Under the pieces are notes generated by a model, which saw nothing but the letters and a program-made list of their open reading frames with translations, did no database searches and was not told where the DNA came from. Positions 26,654 through 36,946 of a stretch of DNA of 62,000 nucleotides are shown piece after piece. A program made the translations under genes and the position numbers. Position 1 is the stretch's first letter; each line of letters starts with the position of its first letter. The DNA lies in the NCBI GenBank assembly GCA_012295275.1, contig CM022678.1, forward strand, positions 14,595,759 through 14,657,758. Direction: 5' to 3'. This stretch comes from Chrysomallon squamiferum (lineage: Eukaryota > Mollusca > Gastropoda > Neomphalida > Peltospiridae).

Positions 26654-27848
26654 AATGTATGCAGTGGTGTCGCCAGCATTTGTGAAAGAGATGATGGGAA
26701 TCGGCTAACTGGTGCAAGTTAAACAAAAATGTTCAGGGTATAAGAACTTTGAACAATGTTCACATTACTTGTTTATCAAAAATACTCCTATAAAAAATTG
26801 CATCAAATGCATTAACTATTAACGAGTTTATTTTATTTGCAATTAAATAAAATCAAAGTGTCTGTTGCCGGTGAGTTTTGTCTGGTTGTTCCATGAATTA
26901 TATTCTTTACATGAATTTATACAAAATAACACACACACACACACACATTTTAAAAAGTTGTTTATGAATCTAGGATAACATAATTATTATACAGCTGCAT
27001 GTTAAAACATTTGTAGCAATCACTGTAATTCTTGTGCAATAATTTAGCTGTGCAGTACCTGCTACCGTACCCTTGATTACATAAGCATCGTGAGCAGCAG
27101 CAAATTTCAGAGGAATCGGATTGCGTCCCTTTGCAAATATGACAGTTGTTGCTTTGACCACATTTTTTTTTTTTAGGGACACGACATGCGAACTGCTGAT
27201 CCCAAAAGTGCAAAACAATGGCTGTCTAAACAAACAGGTGGCAGATATTGCTGCCATTACTGATGAATGGCTGGCAAACTCGTCGTAAGCCATAAGTGAT
27301 GGTGGTCCAACCATCTGTTACAGTATGTAATGAGACCTTTGGTATGTATGTTTGTGCATAATGTATACATGCCCTTTGCAGGTATATACTGCAAGTAATA
27401 ATGTTCATGTATGTGTGCATGAAATACAAACCAAAAATTAACAGTATCATGGAATATTTTATTTTTATCCCTGCAAGAAAAGTGATGAATTATTGCTGAA
27501 TTTATAACCACTGCACTAATAAATAAATGATTTAGCAAATAAAAATTAATGACAATAAAAGTACAGTAACAAAGGCTGGCAAGTAAGGGAAAAAACCATA
27601 AATGTTCTTTATTTGTTAATAACAAACAAAACGGTTTCTTAAAATATTAAATACAATCAAAATACAATGTGACAGTTGTTGCATACATCCTTGTTATTAC
27701 ATAGAAACTTAACTTACCTATGTAAGATGTTTCAAATTAGTGTTAACAAAAAGTATTATTATGTAAATAAAGAAATCACTTACTGTAGAGTAAGAGTTTT
27801 GTGATCGTCTTTGTTGCTACCATCGGTCAAACGAGGCAAGTCACTCAT
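1759..27848 (-). CDS. NCOA: p160 nuclear receptor coactivator (NCOA/SRC family), 5' coding part, two exons in window
   Basis: Proteins of this family bind liganded nuclear receptors in the nucleus through LXXLL motifs and recruit CBP/p300 and methyltransferases to promoters. Two coding exons are visible: 27784-27848 (start codon to donor) and 1759-1931. The first ends two bases into a codon and the second begins with one base, so they join cleanly. The product starts [17 protein letters not shown], followed directly by a bHLH with [26 protein letters not shown] and QIQQINKQ. This is nearly the vertebrate NCOA1/2/3 motif ([26 protein letters not shown]). Vertebrate family members carry a longer linker before the bHLH. 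PAS domains, LXXLL motifs and the CBP-binding region would lie left of base 1 and are not seen. Which vertebrate paralogue it matches cannot be told; invertebrates usually have one (taiman in flies). The family call is secure and the exon-exon join is strongly supported by phase. Confidence 0.88.
1985..2275. repeat. degenerate tandem repeat of roughly 105 bp
   Basis: About three diverged copies share TTTAAATACAAATAAT, a TATAAATATTCATTTTGAAA-like block, and a GAAAAC-A-GA-AGATC block. They lie in the NCOA intron immediately upstream of the bHLH exon acceptor. Confidence 0.55.
3045..3545. repeat. degenerate tandem repeat
   Basis: Several copies share CCTTCAATATAT-ATCAC, CAACTCACACATT, and TAATTTGTTTATAAAAA followed by TTATTAAACA. 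Copy spacing varies with internal losses. It is intronic, with no coding signal. Confidence 0.6.
3930..4260. other. GC-richer, low-repeat island in the NCOA intron
   Basis: This block is less AT-rich than its surroundings. It contains an inverted repeat GGCCAGTG (3938-3945) / CACTGGCC (about 3965-3972), clustered TGACTGACC words, and one CAGCTG E-box near 4231. I find no open frame. It may be an intronic enhancer or the relic of an old element; either reading is inference. Confidence 0.3.
4261..9480. other. NCOA intron, AT-rich with simple repeats
   Basis: It contains A/T runs, short (TG)n near 5726-5750, and (ATTT)n near 9308-9332. Short open frames here (for example 7222-7446 minus and 8424-8723 plus) match no family I recognise and lack convincing splice context. 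Confidence 0.5.
9480..9870. other. low-repeat island in the NCOA intron
   Basis: This is G-rich for the region, with a local tandem GGGTGGGTTACC / GGGGTGGGTTACC near 9740-9770. There is no coding frame. It is a possible regulatory segment or an old element. Confidence 0.25.
10894..11070. repeat. compound (TG)n/(TA)n microsatellite
   Basis: Alternating TG-rich and TA-rich runs, including pure (TA)n at about 10948-10983 and 11037-11067. The open frames across it on both strands are repeat artefacts. Confidence 0.95.
11521..11815. repeat. 22-24 bp minisatellite (TGTAATGTATGTATGCTAACA)
   Basis: About a dozen copies of a unit reading roughly GTAAT(T/G)TATGTATGCTAACAC. The first copies carry TTTATG and later ones carry TGTATG, so the array changes variant from left to right. 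It is intronic. Confidence 0.85.
14121..14545. repeat. 13-copy minisatellite with 34-bp and 31-bp unit families
   Basis: Each unit contains ACAGATCTGACATCACTG. The first five starts are 34 bp apart and carry AAAAGCTAAGAAGTAT. After one degenerate copy near 14302 the spacing becomes 31 bp, and most of these later units carry AAATGGTAAGTTT. Every intact unit holds a BglII site and a TGACATCA word that differs from the CRE at one base. Confidence 0.92.
16340..17400. other. low-repeat, higher-complexity island in the NCOA intron
   Basis: About 1 kb with little simple repeat. It has several CAGCTG E-boxes, including an inverted pair CAGCTGAT / ATCAGCTG near 16520-16545. ATCAATAGGC words recur near 17086 and 17370. 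No exon with family similarity is seen. It is a candidate enhancer or alternative promoter region; that is inference. Confidence 0.3.
18102..18127. repeat. (TG)n microsatellite
   Basis: A pure TG dinucleotide run. Confidence 0.95.
18675..18830. repeat. (AAT)n microsatellite with AGT interruptions
   Basis: A trinucleotide run with scattered AGT variants. It produces a poly-leucine open frame on the minus strand that is not a gene. Confidence 0.95.
20655..20780. repeat. two (CA)n runs separated by a unique spacer
   Basis: CA-repeat runs at about 20656-20692 and 20733-20779. The cysteine/valine open frames here are artefacts. Confidence 0.95.
21089..21160. repeat. direct repeat, copy 1 (about 70 bp)
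   Basis: It shares TTTTACTTTACATCATAATA, TAAACCAGT, ACTAAAA and CTACATCTTAATAATCATAA with 22001-22073, with few differences. The copies are about 912 bp apart in the same orientation. Confidence 0.8.
22001..22073. repeat. direct repeat, copy 2 (about 70 bp)
   Basis: Partner of 21089-21160. The sequences flanking the two copies do not appear to match, so it is either a pair of insertions of one short element or a partial duplication. Confidence 0.8.
22509..22805 (-). other. unrecognised open frame with hydrophobic stretch, possible gene relic
   Basis: A 98-codon minus-strand frame with a hydrophobic core ([20 protein letters not shown]). Exon-like borders would be acceptor GTTAG at 22799-22803 and donor GTTGGT at 22574-22579. 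The opposite strand is also open for 79 codons over much of the same interval. I do not recognise either product. It could be a fragment of a mobile element or membrane-protein gene in the NCOA intron, or chance. Confidence 0.2.
26200..26398. other. short GC-richer block of unknown origin
   Basis: About 190 bp stands out in base composition from the flanking AT-rich intron and is open in all three plus frames. It begins with a direct repeat GACTCGTTACA (near 26217 and 26228). No tRNA-type box or protein family is evident. A dispersed repeat fragment is the simplest explanation. Confidence 0.35.
26609..26650. repeat. (TG)n microsatellite
   Basis: A pure TG run of about 40 bp. Confidence 0.95.
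26960..27330 (-). other. cysteine-rich open frames, possible decayed element
   Basis: Two overlapping minus frames are open through a region less AT-rich than average. One reads with many cysteines ([29 protein letters not shown]), like a degenerate zinc-binding end of a transposase. An A-run near 27163-27175 separates what may be two halves of one shifted frame. No family is assigned. Confidence 0.2.
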
Positions 27849-27871
27849 GCCGCACCATACTGTGGAAACAT
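27784..27871 (-). CDS. NCOA: NCOA start-codon exon
   Basis: The acceptor is TTCATTGCAG just upstream of 27871. The donor is GTAAGT at plus 27778-27783. The coding part begins at the ATG at 27846-27848 ([10 protein letters not shown]...) and ends two bases into a codon, matching the bHLH exon phase. The 23 bases before the ATG are 5' UTR and contain a short upstream ORF. The initial MSD resembles the MSG start of vertebrate NCOA proteins. No other in-frame ATG is seen in the exon upstream. Confidence 0.75.
27845..27871 (-). promoter_or_regulatory. upstream ORF overlapping the NCOA start codon
   Basis: An ATG formed by the first three exon bases opens an eight-codon ORF (MFPQYGAA). Its TGA overlaps the NCOA ATG in the four bases ATGA. 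Such an arrangement can govern initiation through leaky scanning or termination-reinitiation. The ORF itself is plain in the sequence; the regulatory role is inference and depends on this acceptor being used. Confidence 0.45.
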
Positions 27872-30653
27872 CTGCAATGAAACAACACGCATCAAATACT
27901 GTAAAAGATTAAATAGAGAAATAGAAGTAATTTTGTAAATACAAAAAATAATAATAAAGTAGAAACTTTTCATAAAACAGGTATAATTTAATTCATGATT
28001 CAGTGTTAACAGAAAAATATTTCATGTTCCTTTGAAATACATAGCTAAAATATTTAATATTATTGCAATATGAATTTACAGTTTTTATTTTTAAGGTCAA
28101 ATGTAATTGTGAAATAGATAAAAACACAGAAAACTCAATTTTAACAGTATTTTAAAACAAAACCCCTAGCTTTTTCAAATATATATATAAAATTAGTATA
28201 AAGGGAGACAAGCATAATTTACTCTGCTTAAGCAAATTACATCAGTTATACTTTTAGTTCTTTGATATGTCTACTGATTTGATAAACTGAAAACACATTA
28301 ATTTCCAAATTCAGATATGTATCAAGACTGCATTCATCTGACTGCTGTACACTTGACCTTGCATTTAACGGGCCCTTAATGCAAAATGTTAGAAACTTCA
28401 TTCAAGGTCTGGGAAATACATAAATATTTCTGAATCGCCATCAACTCAGATAAAATTATTATGATTCCTATCATGGAGGGGGAGAAGCTCAATCTGCTGC
28501 CCAGTAAACTGAATTTAAAGTAAATTTTAGTTCTGTACCACACTGTGAATTTAAAATTAGTTATTCTACATTATTTCTAACACTCTTTGGGGAAACTGTG
28601 TTTTTTCTCTTTTTTTTCCCTGAAACTTTTCCTGCAAATGTCAAGGTACATTAGTGGGATAACCAAATCATGGCTAGCAACCCATGTGCAATTTAATTTA
28701 ATGTATAAATTCTAGAAATATATTGGACAAATTCAGTTTTGCTTTACAAATAATATTCATTAGCATGTTAACAGATGTAGCTTTTTCAGTAACCAGTTTT
28801 CAGCAACTTATAAAAGGAAAATGATACTTTACTATATAAACTGCATTACTTTTCCAGTTTTCATGAACCAAAAATTACCAGATCATCTGAATTTACTTAA
28901 CAATTTTTAACAATTTTCTTTCCATACTGAAAAATACATCTGGTGAGGTTAGTTTAGTTAAAGTGTATCAATTTCATCATTCCAAAATTATACATTATTC
29001 TCAATTTTATTTTTATTTTTTTCTAAGATTCTACATTACAAAAAAGTTGTACATGAAGCCTTAATTACTATATGAAAATGGCCACAGAATGTCCAAAAAT
29101 AATTAACCTAGAGACCAGAAGAAGTAGAAAAACCTATGCACAATGTTCATTCTCCTTCTAAGATGTGCAATAAAAAATTCTGCCTCACATTTTAATTTAC
29201 AAAATATGATTTGAACACTTCTAATTTTGTTCAAAAGTTTCAGTGGGTTGGATAAGTTAGAGCTGTCAGGGCATCATAATGGATTAATAAAAATATGATA
29301 GGATGCACCAGATAATCTGTTTTGATTCCATATATTATTCCAGCTAACAGGTGCAATGAAAAGTCAACAAAACAATGCTATAGACAACGTTACTCCCAAT
29401 AGTTGTTTTATATAGCAGTACTGGCCCAACAACAATCTCAGCAAAATTATAAGTCAAGTATTTCCTGAAAGCAATGAACTTCTGGGACAGAACAGAATCT
29501 ATCAGTTATACATTTCCTACATTAATAAAAATAATATGCCTATTTTATTTTCTCAATTTATTTTGTGCATTCTAAAGTTCTTATGCATAGCATGTAAAGT
29601 TATTGAAATAATGCAAGTATTCAAAATACCTATTGAAACATTTCAATTAGATAGGAATTGGGTTTTTTTGTTGTTTTTATCAGTAACTGAGTAAGTCACT
29701 TTATCCTTTAACTGCTGAGGTAATTCCAAACTATACATACCTATAAAGTAATAAATTTATTCTGTAAAACAGATTGTTCTGAATGTTTAGGGTACCATCT
29801 CAGATTTTTTTCATTTTCCTTTTTAAATATATCTATTGTATTAAAAATGCACATATTGTATGCAAGACCATCTACACCATTTTGAAGTAATCATTTAAAA
29901 GAAATATTATGCATTAGACTAAAATTATACTGATAGCTTTGTAACAGTTAACTGTTATTACTATATGTTTTACATTTAATGTGTAAAATATTGTTTGTAT
30001 AACCTTGTACAAATTGCCTAAAAATTATTTTTAATGAAACGTTTCAAGTACATAATGCATTTTTCTGATATAATAAGTCAGAGCAAGCAGTATCACATCT
30101 ACTCTAAAGAATGTCTATGCCCAGTTCTTTTTTTAAACATTCTTTAATCTTTTATCAATTATAAAAATTAAATGGTGATGTGCATCTTCCAATTCTGCCA
30201 TATGAAAATTATCATGCTAAAAGTTACTCAATTTCTCCGAGCAAAATACATTAAACAGCTAGTATTTTAAAGAAAAATAACATTGTTACATTATTACAAT
30301 TAGATGTAGGGCACTTGTTCTTTAATTAATGCTTATTACGGTAATTCGTAGAACCAAGTTACCTTAATTTTACAAATTAATAAGAAATATCTGTTAACAA
30401 AAACATATGTTTGCAATTGTTAGCAGAGAAAACAGATGGTGACATTCTGTCTTTTTTTTTTTGTGTTCAGATTTCGATTTAGCAAACTTTTAATATCTTT
30501 CATAGTCTGAGTGACAAGTGTTAAGTGACGTCAAATCTCGACGATACTCAACCAAAACATTGATAAACTACTAGACTCTAGTAAATATCCATTTGTTGTG
30601 CCTTATGAAAATGATTACAATATATAAATAAGCAAAGATTATAAGCGTATTAC
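27872..30653 (-). other. NCOA first intron
   Basis: An AT-rich interval between the presumed first exon and the start-codon exon. It holds no gene-like frame. A CRE palindrome at 30526-30533 is near its 5' end. Confidence 0.4.
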
Positions 30654-30750
30654 CACTGTCAACGAGTCTGTATATGAATCTGCGTTCTATGTTTTTCGCC
30701 AAAACATAGTACACACAAATCGGCCATATTTGTCGTTCGCTTAATCTCTG
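30654..30750 (-). other. NCOA: putative NCOA non-coding first exon and promoter
   Basis: This is a CpG-containing, low-repeat stretch in otherwise AT-rich DNA. On the minus strand it carries ATGGCCG (plus 30721-30727), a YY1-like element typical of TATA-less animal promoters. It ends in a usable donor, GTAATA (plus 30648-30653). A palindromic CRE, TGACGTCA, lies at 30526-30533, just inside the presumed first intron. The ATG in the YY1-like site opens a 22-codon upstream ORF (30727-30659) that stops before the donor. The transcription start is inferred, not seen. Confidence 0.4.
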
Positions 30751-30827
30751 ACGGTCATATTACTTACCGGAAAAAACGGAGAAAAAAAGAAACAAAAAGA
30801 AACAAAAATAGCTAAAAAAAAAAAAAT

Positions 30828-30912
30828 ACTACTACTACTACTACTTCTACTACTACTACTACTACTAATAATAATAATAATAAATAAATAAATAAATAAA
30901 TAAATAATAATA
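30828..30912. repeat. (ACT)n followed by (AAT)n/(AAAT)n
   Basis: An ACT trinucleotide run with one TTC interruption, passing into AAT and TAAA runs, just upstream of the presumed NCOA promoter. Confidence 0.95.
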
Positions 30913-31260
30913 AAAAGAAAAGAAAGAAATAGACCCGGAAAATAATTAAACGAAAATAAAAATTATTTTTATTTCCTTTACTGTTTCGTTAACCATTATA
31001 GCAAGGTATGAGTACAGTCCTTCCATTCTGTAGAAGCACTGTTCTCCTTTAACTGAGCTTTTTTTTTTCTTTCTCTTTATTTTGCTTCAGTATCTACCCT
31101 TATGTATGTTTTCATATATTAAGTAGTTGCAATGTTAAAGTAATTGTATTTATTACAAATTAAAGGATGTTCTTTTTTCTTTTTTTGTATGTATGTGTGA
31201 ATTAAAGTTAACTAGTAAGTACCTTTAAGATATATAAAACAAATCCTTTTCTAAAGCGAA

Positions 31261-31320
31261 TAACAAAATTATTATTATTATAATTATTATTATTATTATT
31301 ATTATTAAACCATTATTTAA
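31261..31320. repeat. (ATT)n, short
   Basis: An imperfect ATT trinucleotide run. Confidence 0.85.
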
Positions 31321-31409
31321 TACTTGATGAATAACTGATAAAAAACTAGTGAAATAGTTTAGTTTGTGTTGAAGGGTCAAGGTCAATATAACTTGGCGTC
31401 ATGTTTGTC

Positions 31410-31412
31410 CAC

Positions 31413-31463
<51 letters not shown>

Positions 31464-31475
31464 CGTCATCATCAT
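31410..31475. repeat. (ATT)n microsatellite ending in (ATC)n
   Basis: A pure ATT run passing into CATCATCATC. Confidence 0.95.
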
Positions 31476-31781
31476 CACACACTCATTTAGGATTGATTAT
31501 ACTAAGTTGATATTCAGTACAGGCAATTTATTTTCAAAGCAATAAGTAACTGGTGTTCAATGAATAGGAAATATTTAAAAGTCCATTTATAAAATCAGAG
31601 CGAATATTGTTTTATTCATTATATTCAATAAGGTATATACATTAAGTACTTCGGAAAAATAAAAATTATAACAATATTTGCATTATAATTCGAACAGTTT
31701 ATTTCATAATGATTTCAAAAATGCTTTTACACTAAGTTAGTATTATTATTATTATAAGTGTTGTTGTTGTTGTTTATCTGT

Positions 31782-31786
<5 letters not shown>

Positions 31787-31841
<55 letters not shown>
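31787..31841. repeat. (GA)n microsatellite
   Basis: A pure GA run of about 54 bp. Confidence 0.95.
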
Positions 31842-31846
<5 letters not shown>

Positions 31847-32396
31847 ACTGAGGCACAACGTAGGCCTAGCCTTCTAGTTCGTTACATAATAAGACCGAAT
31901 TTATTTTGTCGTTATATTTTTAATATGTGGTCGCCCGCATACACATATAAACATTCGTTTCTTCTCATGCGTATCGTTTGTGTATTCAGAAAAACCGATT
32001 CGACAAGGATAATTATTTTGTTACTGTCTGAAGTTACTTGTCATTATTTTGCACCTATTTTATTTTTAATTAACGTCATCAGGCCAACTATTATTATTTC
32101 AGTTATTATTACTTCTTTAATAATTAATTTTTTATTTTATTTATTTATTTATTTATTATTATTACTTGTTTTAAGTGATTTACACCCATTCGGTCGAACT
32201 GCTAAAACAACAAATGTGGTCTTACTGACATGCATGTTGTTACCTCAAACATTATAATGAACTATTCCATAATAGCTGGAAACCGATTATTACTGTATAG
32301 ATGGTATGGATGTTATTTATTGCATAAAGTTTGCAAATATGACAAATAACGAATAATCCATGTATGTCTCTAAATAACTAAAAAAGAAGGTATTCA

Positions 32397-32612
32397 TCTA
32401 AAAAAAAAAATTTCACAAAAAGCAATTACTGCTTCGTGAGTGGACCAATAGCGGCCAGATACTGCAGGGATGCCTTGGTTCTGTCGTTTGGTGCATCTCC
32501 GATATGCGGTTTTCTCATTAACGCGATTTTGACTGCAGGTATAACCATGTAATAAAACTCGTTGTTTTCCATGATTCGACTGCACAAATTCTACCTTGCA
32601 TAAATCAGCCAT
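32397..32612 (-). pseudogene. decayed FLYWCH-type zinc finger, probable transposon relic
   Basis: The minus-strand frame from the ATG at 32612 reads MADLCKVEFVQSNHGKQRV, then LLHGY, YRRC and a final STHEA. The order F-V-Q-S, G-K, L-x-x-G-Y, aromatic-R-C, H follows the FLYWCH finger found in MULE-type transposases and some host proteins. Key positions are lost: the tryptophan of WRC is arginine (one base change), the second cysteine before the PAV segment is absent, the GYxY tyrosine is cysteine, and the last histidine pair is incomplete. No transposase frame is seen nearby. A degraded fragment is most likely. Confidence 0.45.
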
Positions 32613-32694
32613 TCTCGGAATGATAAGTTTGATTGGTTTGTTTTTCAAAAAACATGTTATATATGTATTCAAGAGTTCATGGAAAACACATATA

Positions 32695-32886
32695 GGTAAA
32701 TAAACCATTATCCGTCGCTAATGAAAGATTGTATATACAGTTTTATTCACAAAATGCCATGGAGAAACTATGAACAACTATAACCAGGCCATGTTCATTA
32801 CATAAACTGATAATCAGATTTATGTACACTGGTAAATAAACCATTGTCCGTCTATAATCAAAACACGAAGTGGCCATGTTCATTAC
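32695..32886. repeat. local imperfect duplication
   Basis: GGTAAATAAACCATT(A/G)TCCGTC occurs at 32695 and 32831, and GGCCATGTTCATTAC at 32787 and 32872. The offsets differ (136 and 85 bp), so one copy has lost about 50 bp. Confidence 0.75.
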
Positions 32887-33584
32887 CTTCACAGGTATTT
32901 CGGTTGACGACACCGATTTAAACCAGCTGCAAATTTAAACGAAATCAGTGTATATAAAGATTTAAAATTTCAGAAAGCGTTCTCCAACCATTTCGCGACA
33001 TATAAACACCGCGGAAAAAAACCTTGCAGTTTGTTAACCGATTTTAGACAAAATACAAAATAGAGAATATACGGCTTGCATGTTAATAATAATTATCTTA
33101 TTTTTGTTAAAATTAACGTAATTTAATTAAACAACATTTAACCAGTTAATGCAAATATAGATATGTATTAAAATTAAATGTATTGATATCGAGTGACTGT
33201 AGCATTTGTCTTAATAAAATACTAGCTCAAGAATAAAACATTACATGTGACCATTGACAGCAGTTTAATAATTATTCACTTACTTTGCCGTTCAGTTCTA
33301 CAAATATTGTGAGTGCCAACATTTAAGTTGTTTTATATAATTCAACATAATTATTTATAGTGCATAGATTATTTATTTACTTATTTTTTAAATTTATTTA
33401 CGGTATATCGGTAACGTTAATTTTGACCCCAAAATGCATCAAATTCTATTACAGAAGTTCATTTACAAATAAATCTCACATATAAACAAGTTTTTATTCA
33501 CAACTGTCTAAACGATCAAATTATAAAAAAAAAAAAAAAAAATAGTAGTTGTAATAAACATACTATGTAAATAATAAGAAACAA

Positions 33585-36500
33585 ATAACAGATCATGGAT
33601 AAGTTTATTTCATGATCACAAATGGTCATACACAATTTATACAGCATGTATAGTCACAAAGCTATAGTTCCATCGTGGAGCACAAAATTATCATCTATTG
33701 TGCTTAGCCACAAGTCAAAGCAATAACTATATTTTATATATTTATATATATATAAATATATTTTAAAAATAATAAAAAATAATAAAAAAAATTGAAGATT
33801 TTTTTTTTTTTTTTTTTTTTAACTCAAATTCAAACCCCAATAACACAAAATAAATTTATAATTGGTGCCTTGTTAGTGTTTAATTACAAACTAAATGCTT
33901 TACAAAACACACATGAAACAGCAAGCAGGTTGAGAAAGATGAACCTATTACAACCCAGCATATTTTAAATGGAAACTAAGCTAAAAATACAATACTCTTT
34001 ATTCACAATATCCTAATGTGACTAGAAATATAAACTGAGGTTAATTAAAAAGTTTTTAAAGAAAAAATAATGAAAAAGAAGAAAATAATTTTTTTTTTTT
34101 TTTTTGCCCCAAATAAAGAAGTAGTGAGAAAAAAAGAATGAAAAAGAAAAAAGATGGAGGAGGAAACCTTTTAAACCTCTTTTGTTTGGGAGGACATGTT
34201 AAGGGGAATTATGTATTAAAATATTTTCTACTGTGGCAATGATTGATAAATATACAGTTTTAAATTTTTAATCTTGACAAATATACACATGCTGGGTATA
34301 ATACATATTACAATATACATAATGATTTGCCTTTGTTTTGTTTGTTTTTTTGTCTTTTTTTAAAATAAAAATATGATGCAACACCTAAATTTCAATGGGA
34401 TTTTAATATAAAAATGTTCAATCTAACTCAGACATGACCCTCATTTCCAAAGTAGCTGTGTAACTCACTCAGGATCAATCTGTGAAACCAGATACAATAT
34501 TTTTACAGCATTTCTCAACTACTCTAGCTATTAATAAACAAGAATAAAGGTTAAAAAAAATAAAGACCATTATATATAATGAAGCATATTAGTTGAAATT
34601 ATTTGATTTAAATATTAAAAAAGAAAGTTTTATAATAATAAAATGCAATACAAAACATCAAGTTAGACATTCAATTTAATAAAAGAAAATTTTTATTTTC
34701 AGTGGCCCAAATTATATATTTGTGAACAAAATTTATGCATTAACACTATGAAAAATTCCTTAAAAAGAAATAAAAACAGGAAATCTGAAGCATGTAGTTT
34801 TTAATTATAATATAAACATTTATTTCTTTTGTGTTTTGCCCCATATATTATTATTTTTTTGTTTGTTATTAATTGCAGAAATTTGATTTTCTTTAGATTA
34901 TATTTACATTTATGTAAATTTTCAGGCATTTTTTTTTTTTTTTTTTTTTTTTACATTAGGTATCTATGAACCTACACAAAATAGCATTTGCATTATACAA
35001 TATTAGTAGCATATTTATTTACAAAGAGATATAAAGCTTACAAATATATTTCCTAAAACTGGTGAATGGTCTCTTCTGAGAAAAGACAAAGTATTAGTAA
35101 TCTGTCAAATTTAAATATGTCTCTTAATTTATCATCCAATGTCATTTCTAAATATTTTGCTTAGGCTGCTGCATCCAAAATCATTCTAATAAAGTTTCAT
35201 GAATGTATATATATATATGTGTAATTAAGCTCACCGAAAATGACATCACCTCTAAACAAACATAATTCATGCAAAATTTCTAATTTTATGTAACAGTTAA
35301 ATTACTGAACAATTGATAACGGTCCCAATTTCAGTGTAGTGTGCACATATTAACAAGAATTTAGTTCGCACTAAACAATGACATTTGTACATGATGGCTG
35401 TTCTGTGATGCTTAGTGCATGATTCTGTACACTTTATAAAGGAAAAAAAAGAATAACGTCACAAAATACTTCCCATTTACAAGAAAATGTACAACTGTAC
35501 AGATGTCAAAATCTACAATTGAAATAATGTATAAATGTACATCTATTAAGATTACGCAGTTCATTTACATTATCAGAACAAATATTACAATTTCTACACA
35601 ATATGAATGAAAAGACAAAGCGCTAATAAATCACACACATACATACCTACATACATGCGTTACCAAGACAATCACATGCAATACTCTGCATACTAACCAC
35701 ATTGTGATGGTAACTACAGGCTCTGCATCACCATCAAGATGACTACTGAATCAGATGTTTACATGTTTGTATTAACATGAGACTATGGTAGACTTTTTAC
35801 ACTGCAAAATCTTGGAGGTGACTGTACAAATATTTATCAAAGGAATTGTGTATTTCATACAATAGCACCAATATAATGTGTGTTCTTTCTTTACAATACT
35901 GAGGGTTTTTAAATTTTTATTTATTTATACATTTATACAGATCTGGTAGAAAAACGATAAGGCCATGAAGGATTCCATGCACTCTTTCAAATGAATCTTA
36001 TTAACATAATATAAAATAGTTTTATACATCTTATTTTTACAAAGAGAATGTAAAGCTTAGAGACTAAGCTTCTGAATCATGGAAGTGATTTACAATGTGA
36101 GCTATCAATGTTCATGACTTTTTAAATTTTTACAAAAATGTACATTGTGCTTATTTACACTTTACATAGTAGCTAATTTGCTTACATGTATTAAAAGTTT
36201 TATATATCTTTACTTTTTTTTATTGTTATTTTTTTTGCATAGGCAAATGACTGGGAATAAAAAAAAAAAAAAAATTTAAAAAAAGATCTAGGTTTGGTAT
36301 AATAATAGATAACAAACATCTAGCTGATTATCTAATCTGATCCAAAATATGTACAAGTCAGAAAATGTTTTTGATTTAAAAAAAAAAAAAAAAAAATAAT
36401 AATAATAATAAAAGATCAATTAAAACTACAGGAAAAAATGCGAATAGAAATAATTGAGGGAGGGGAATGAAAATATTATCTCGATTAATTTGTAATCTCT

Positions 36501-36911
36501 ATTTTACTATTATCTTGGCTTTGTTATTTCTTTTTCAATTAAAAATTAAATTTTTTGGATTCACAAATTTGATTTCAGTTTAAAATTTACCAATTTGGCT
36601 ACTAAAACAATTATACAAAATATCTAACAAAAATTCTGTACTAAATCTACTTTTTACACTCAGGTTAATTTAATCAGTAATTAAAATATCAAGGGAATTA
36701 TATTATCCATGTAACAGAGTGAATGATATGTTTGAAATGTAATATACACTAATGTAGAAAATATGAGAAATTGTAAAGTCACATCGTCAGATAGCAATAT
36801 AAAATTTGAGACTGACATTTGATATATTAAATAGGGTACATTGATTTCACTATTTTTATTTGAATGACTCGTTTACTGACATGATTGTTACAGTCAGAAC
36901 CCCTTTTAACA

Positions 36912-36946
<35 letters not shown>

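Larger units (their letters stand above)
30760..33590. other. intergenic region between NCOA and Pumilio
   Basis: A spacer between the 5' end of NCOA and the 3' end of Pumilio, both on the minus strand. It contains the microsatellites, FLYWCH relic and local duplication listed separately, and otherwise AT-rich sequence with no gene seen. Confidence 0.5.

Noticed and set aside
31844-32257. A 137-codon plus-strand frame in the intergenic region
   Set aside because: Its second half is ATT-rich low complexity, the first half matches no family, and there is no supporting splice or start context.
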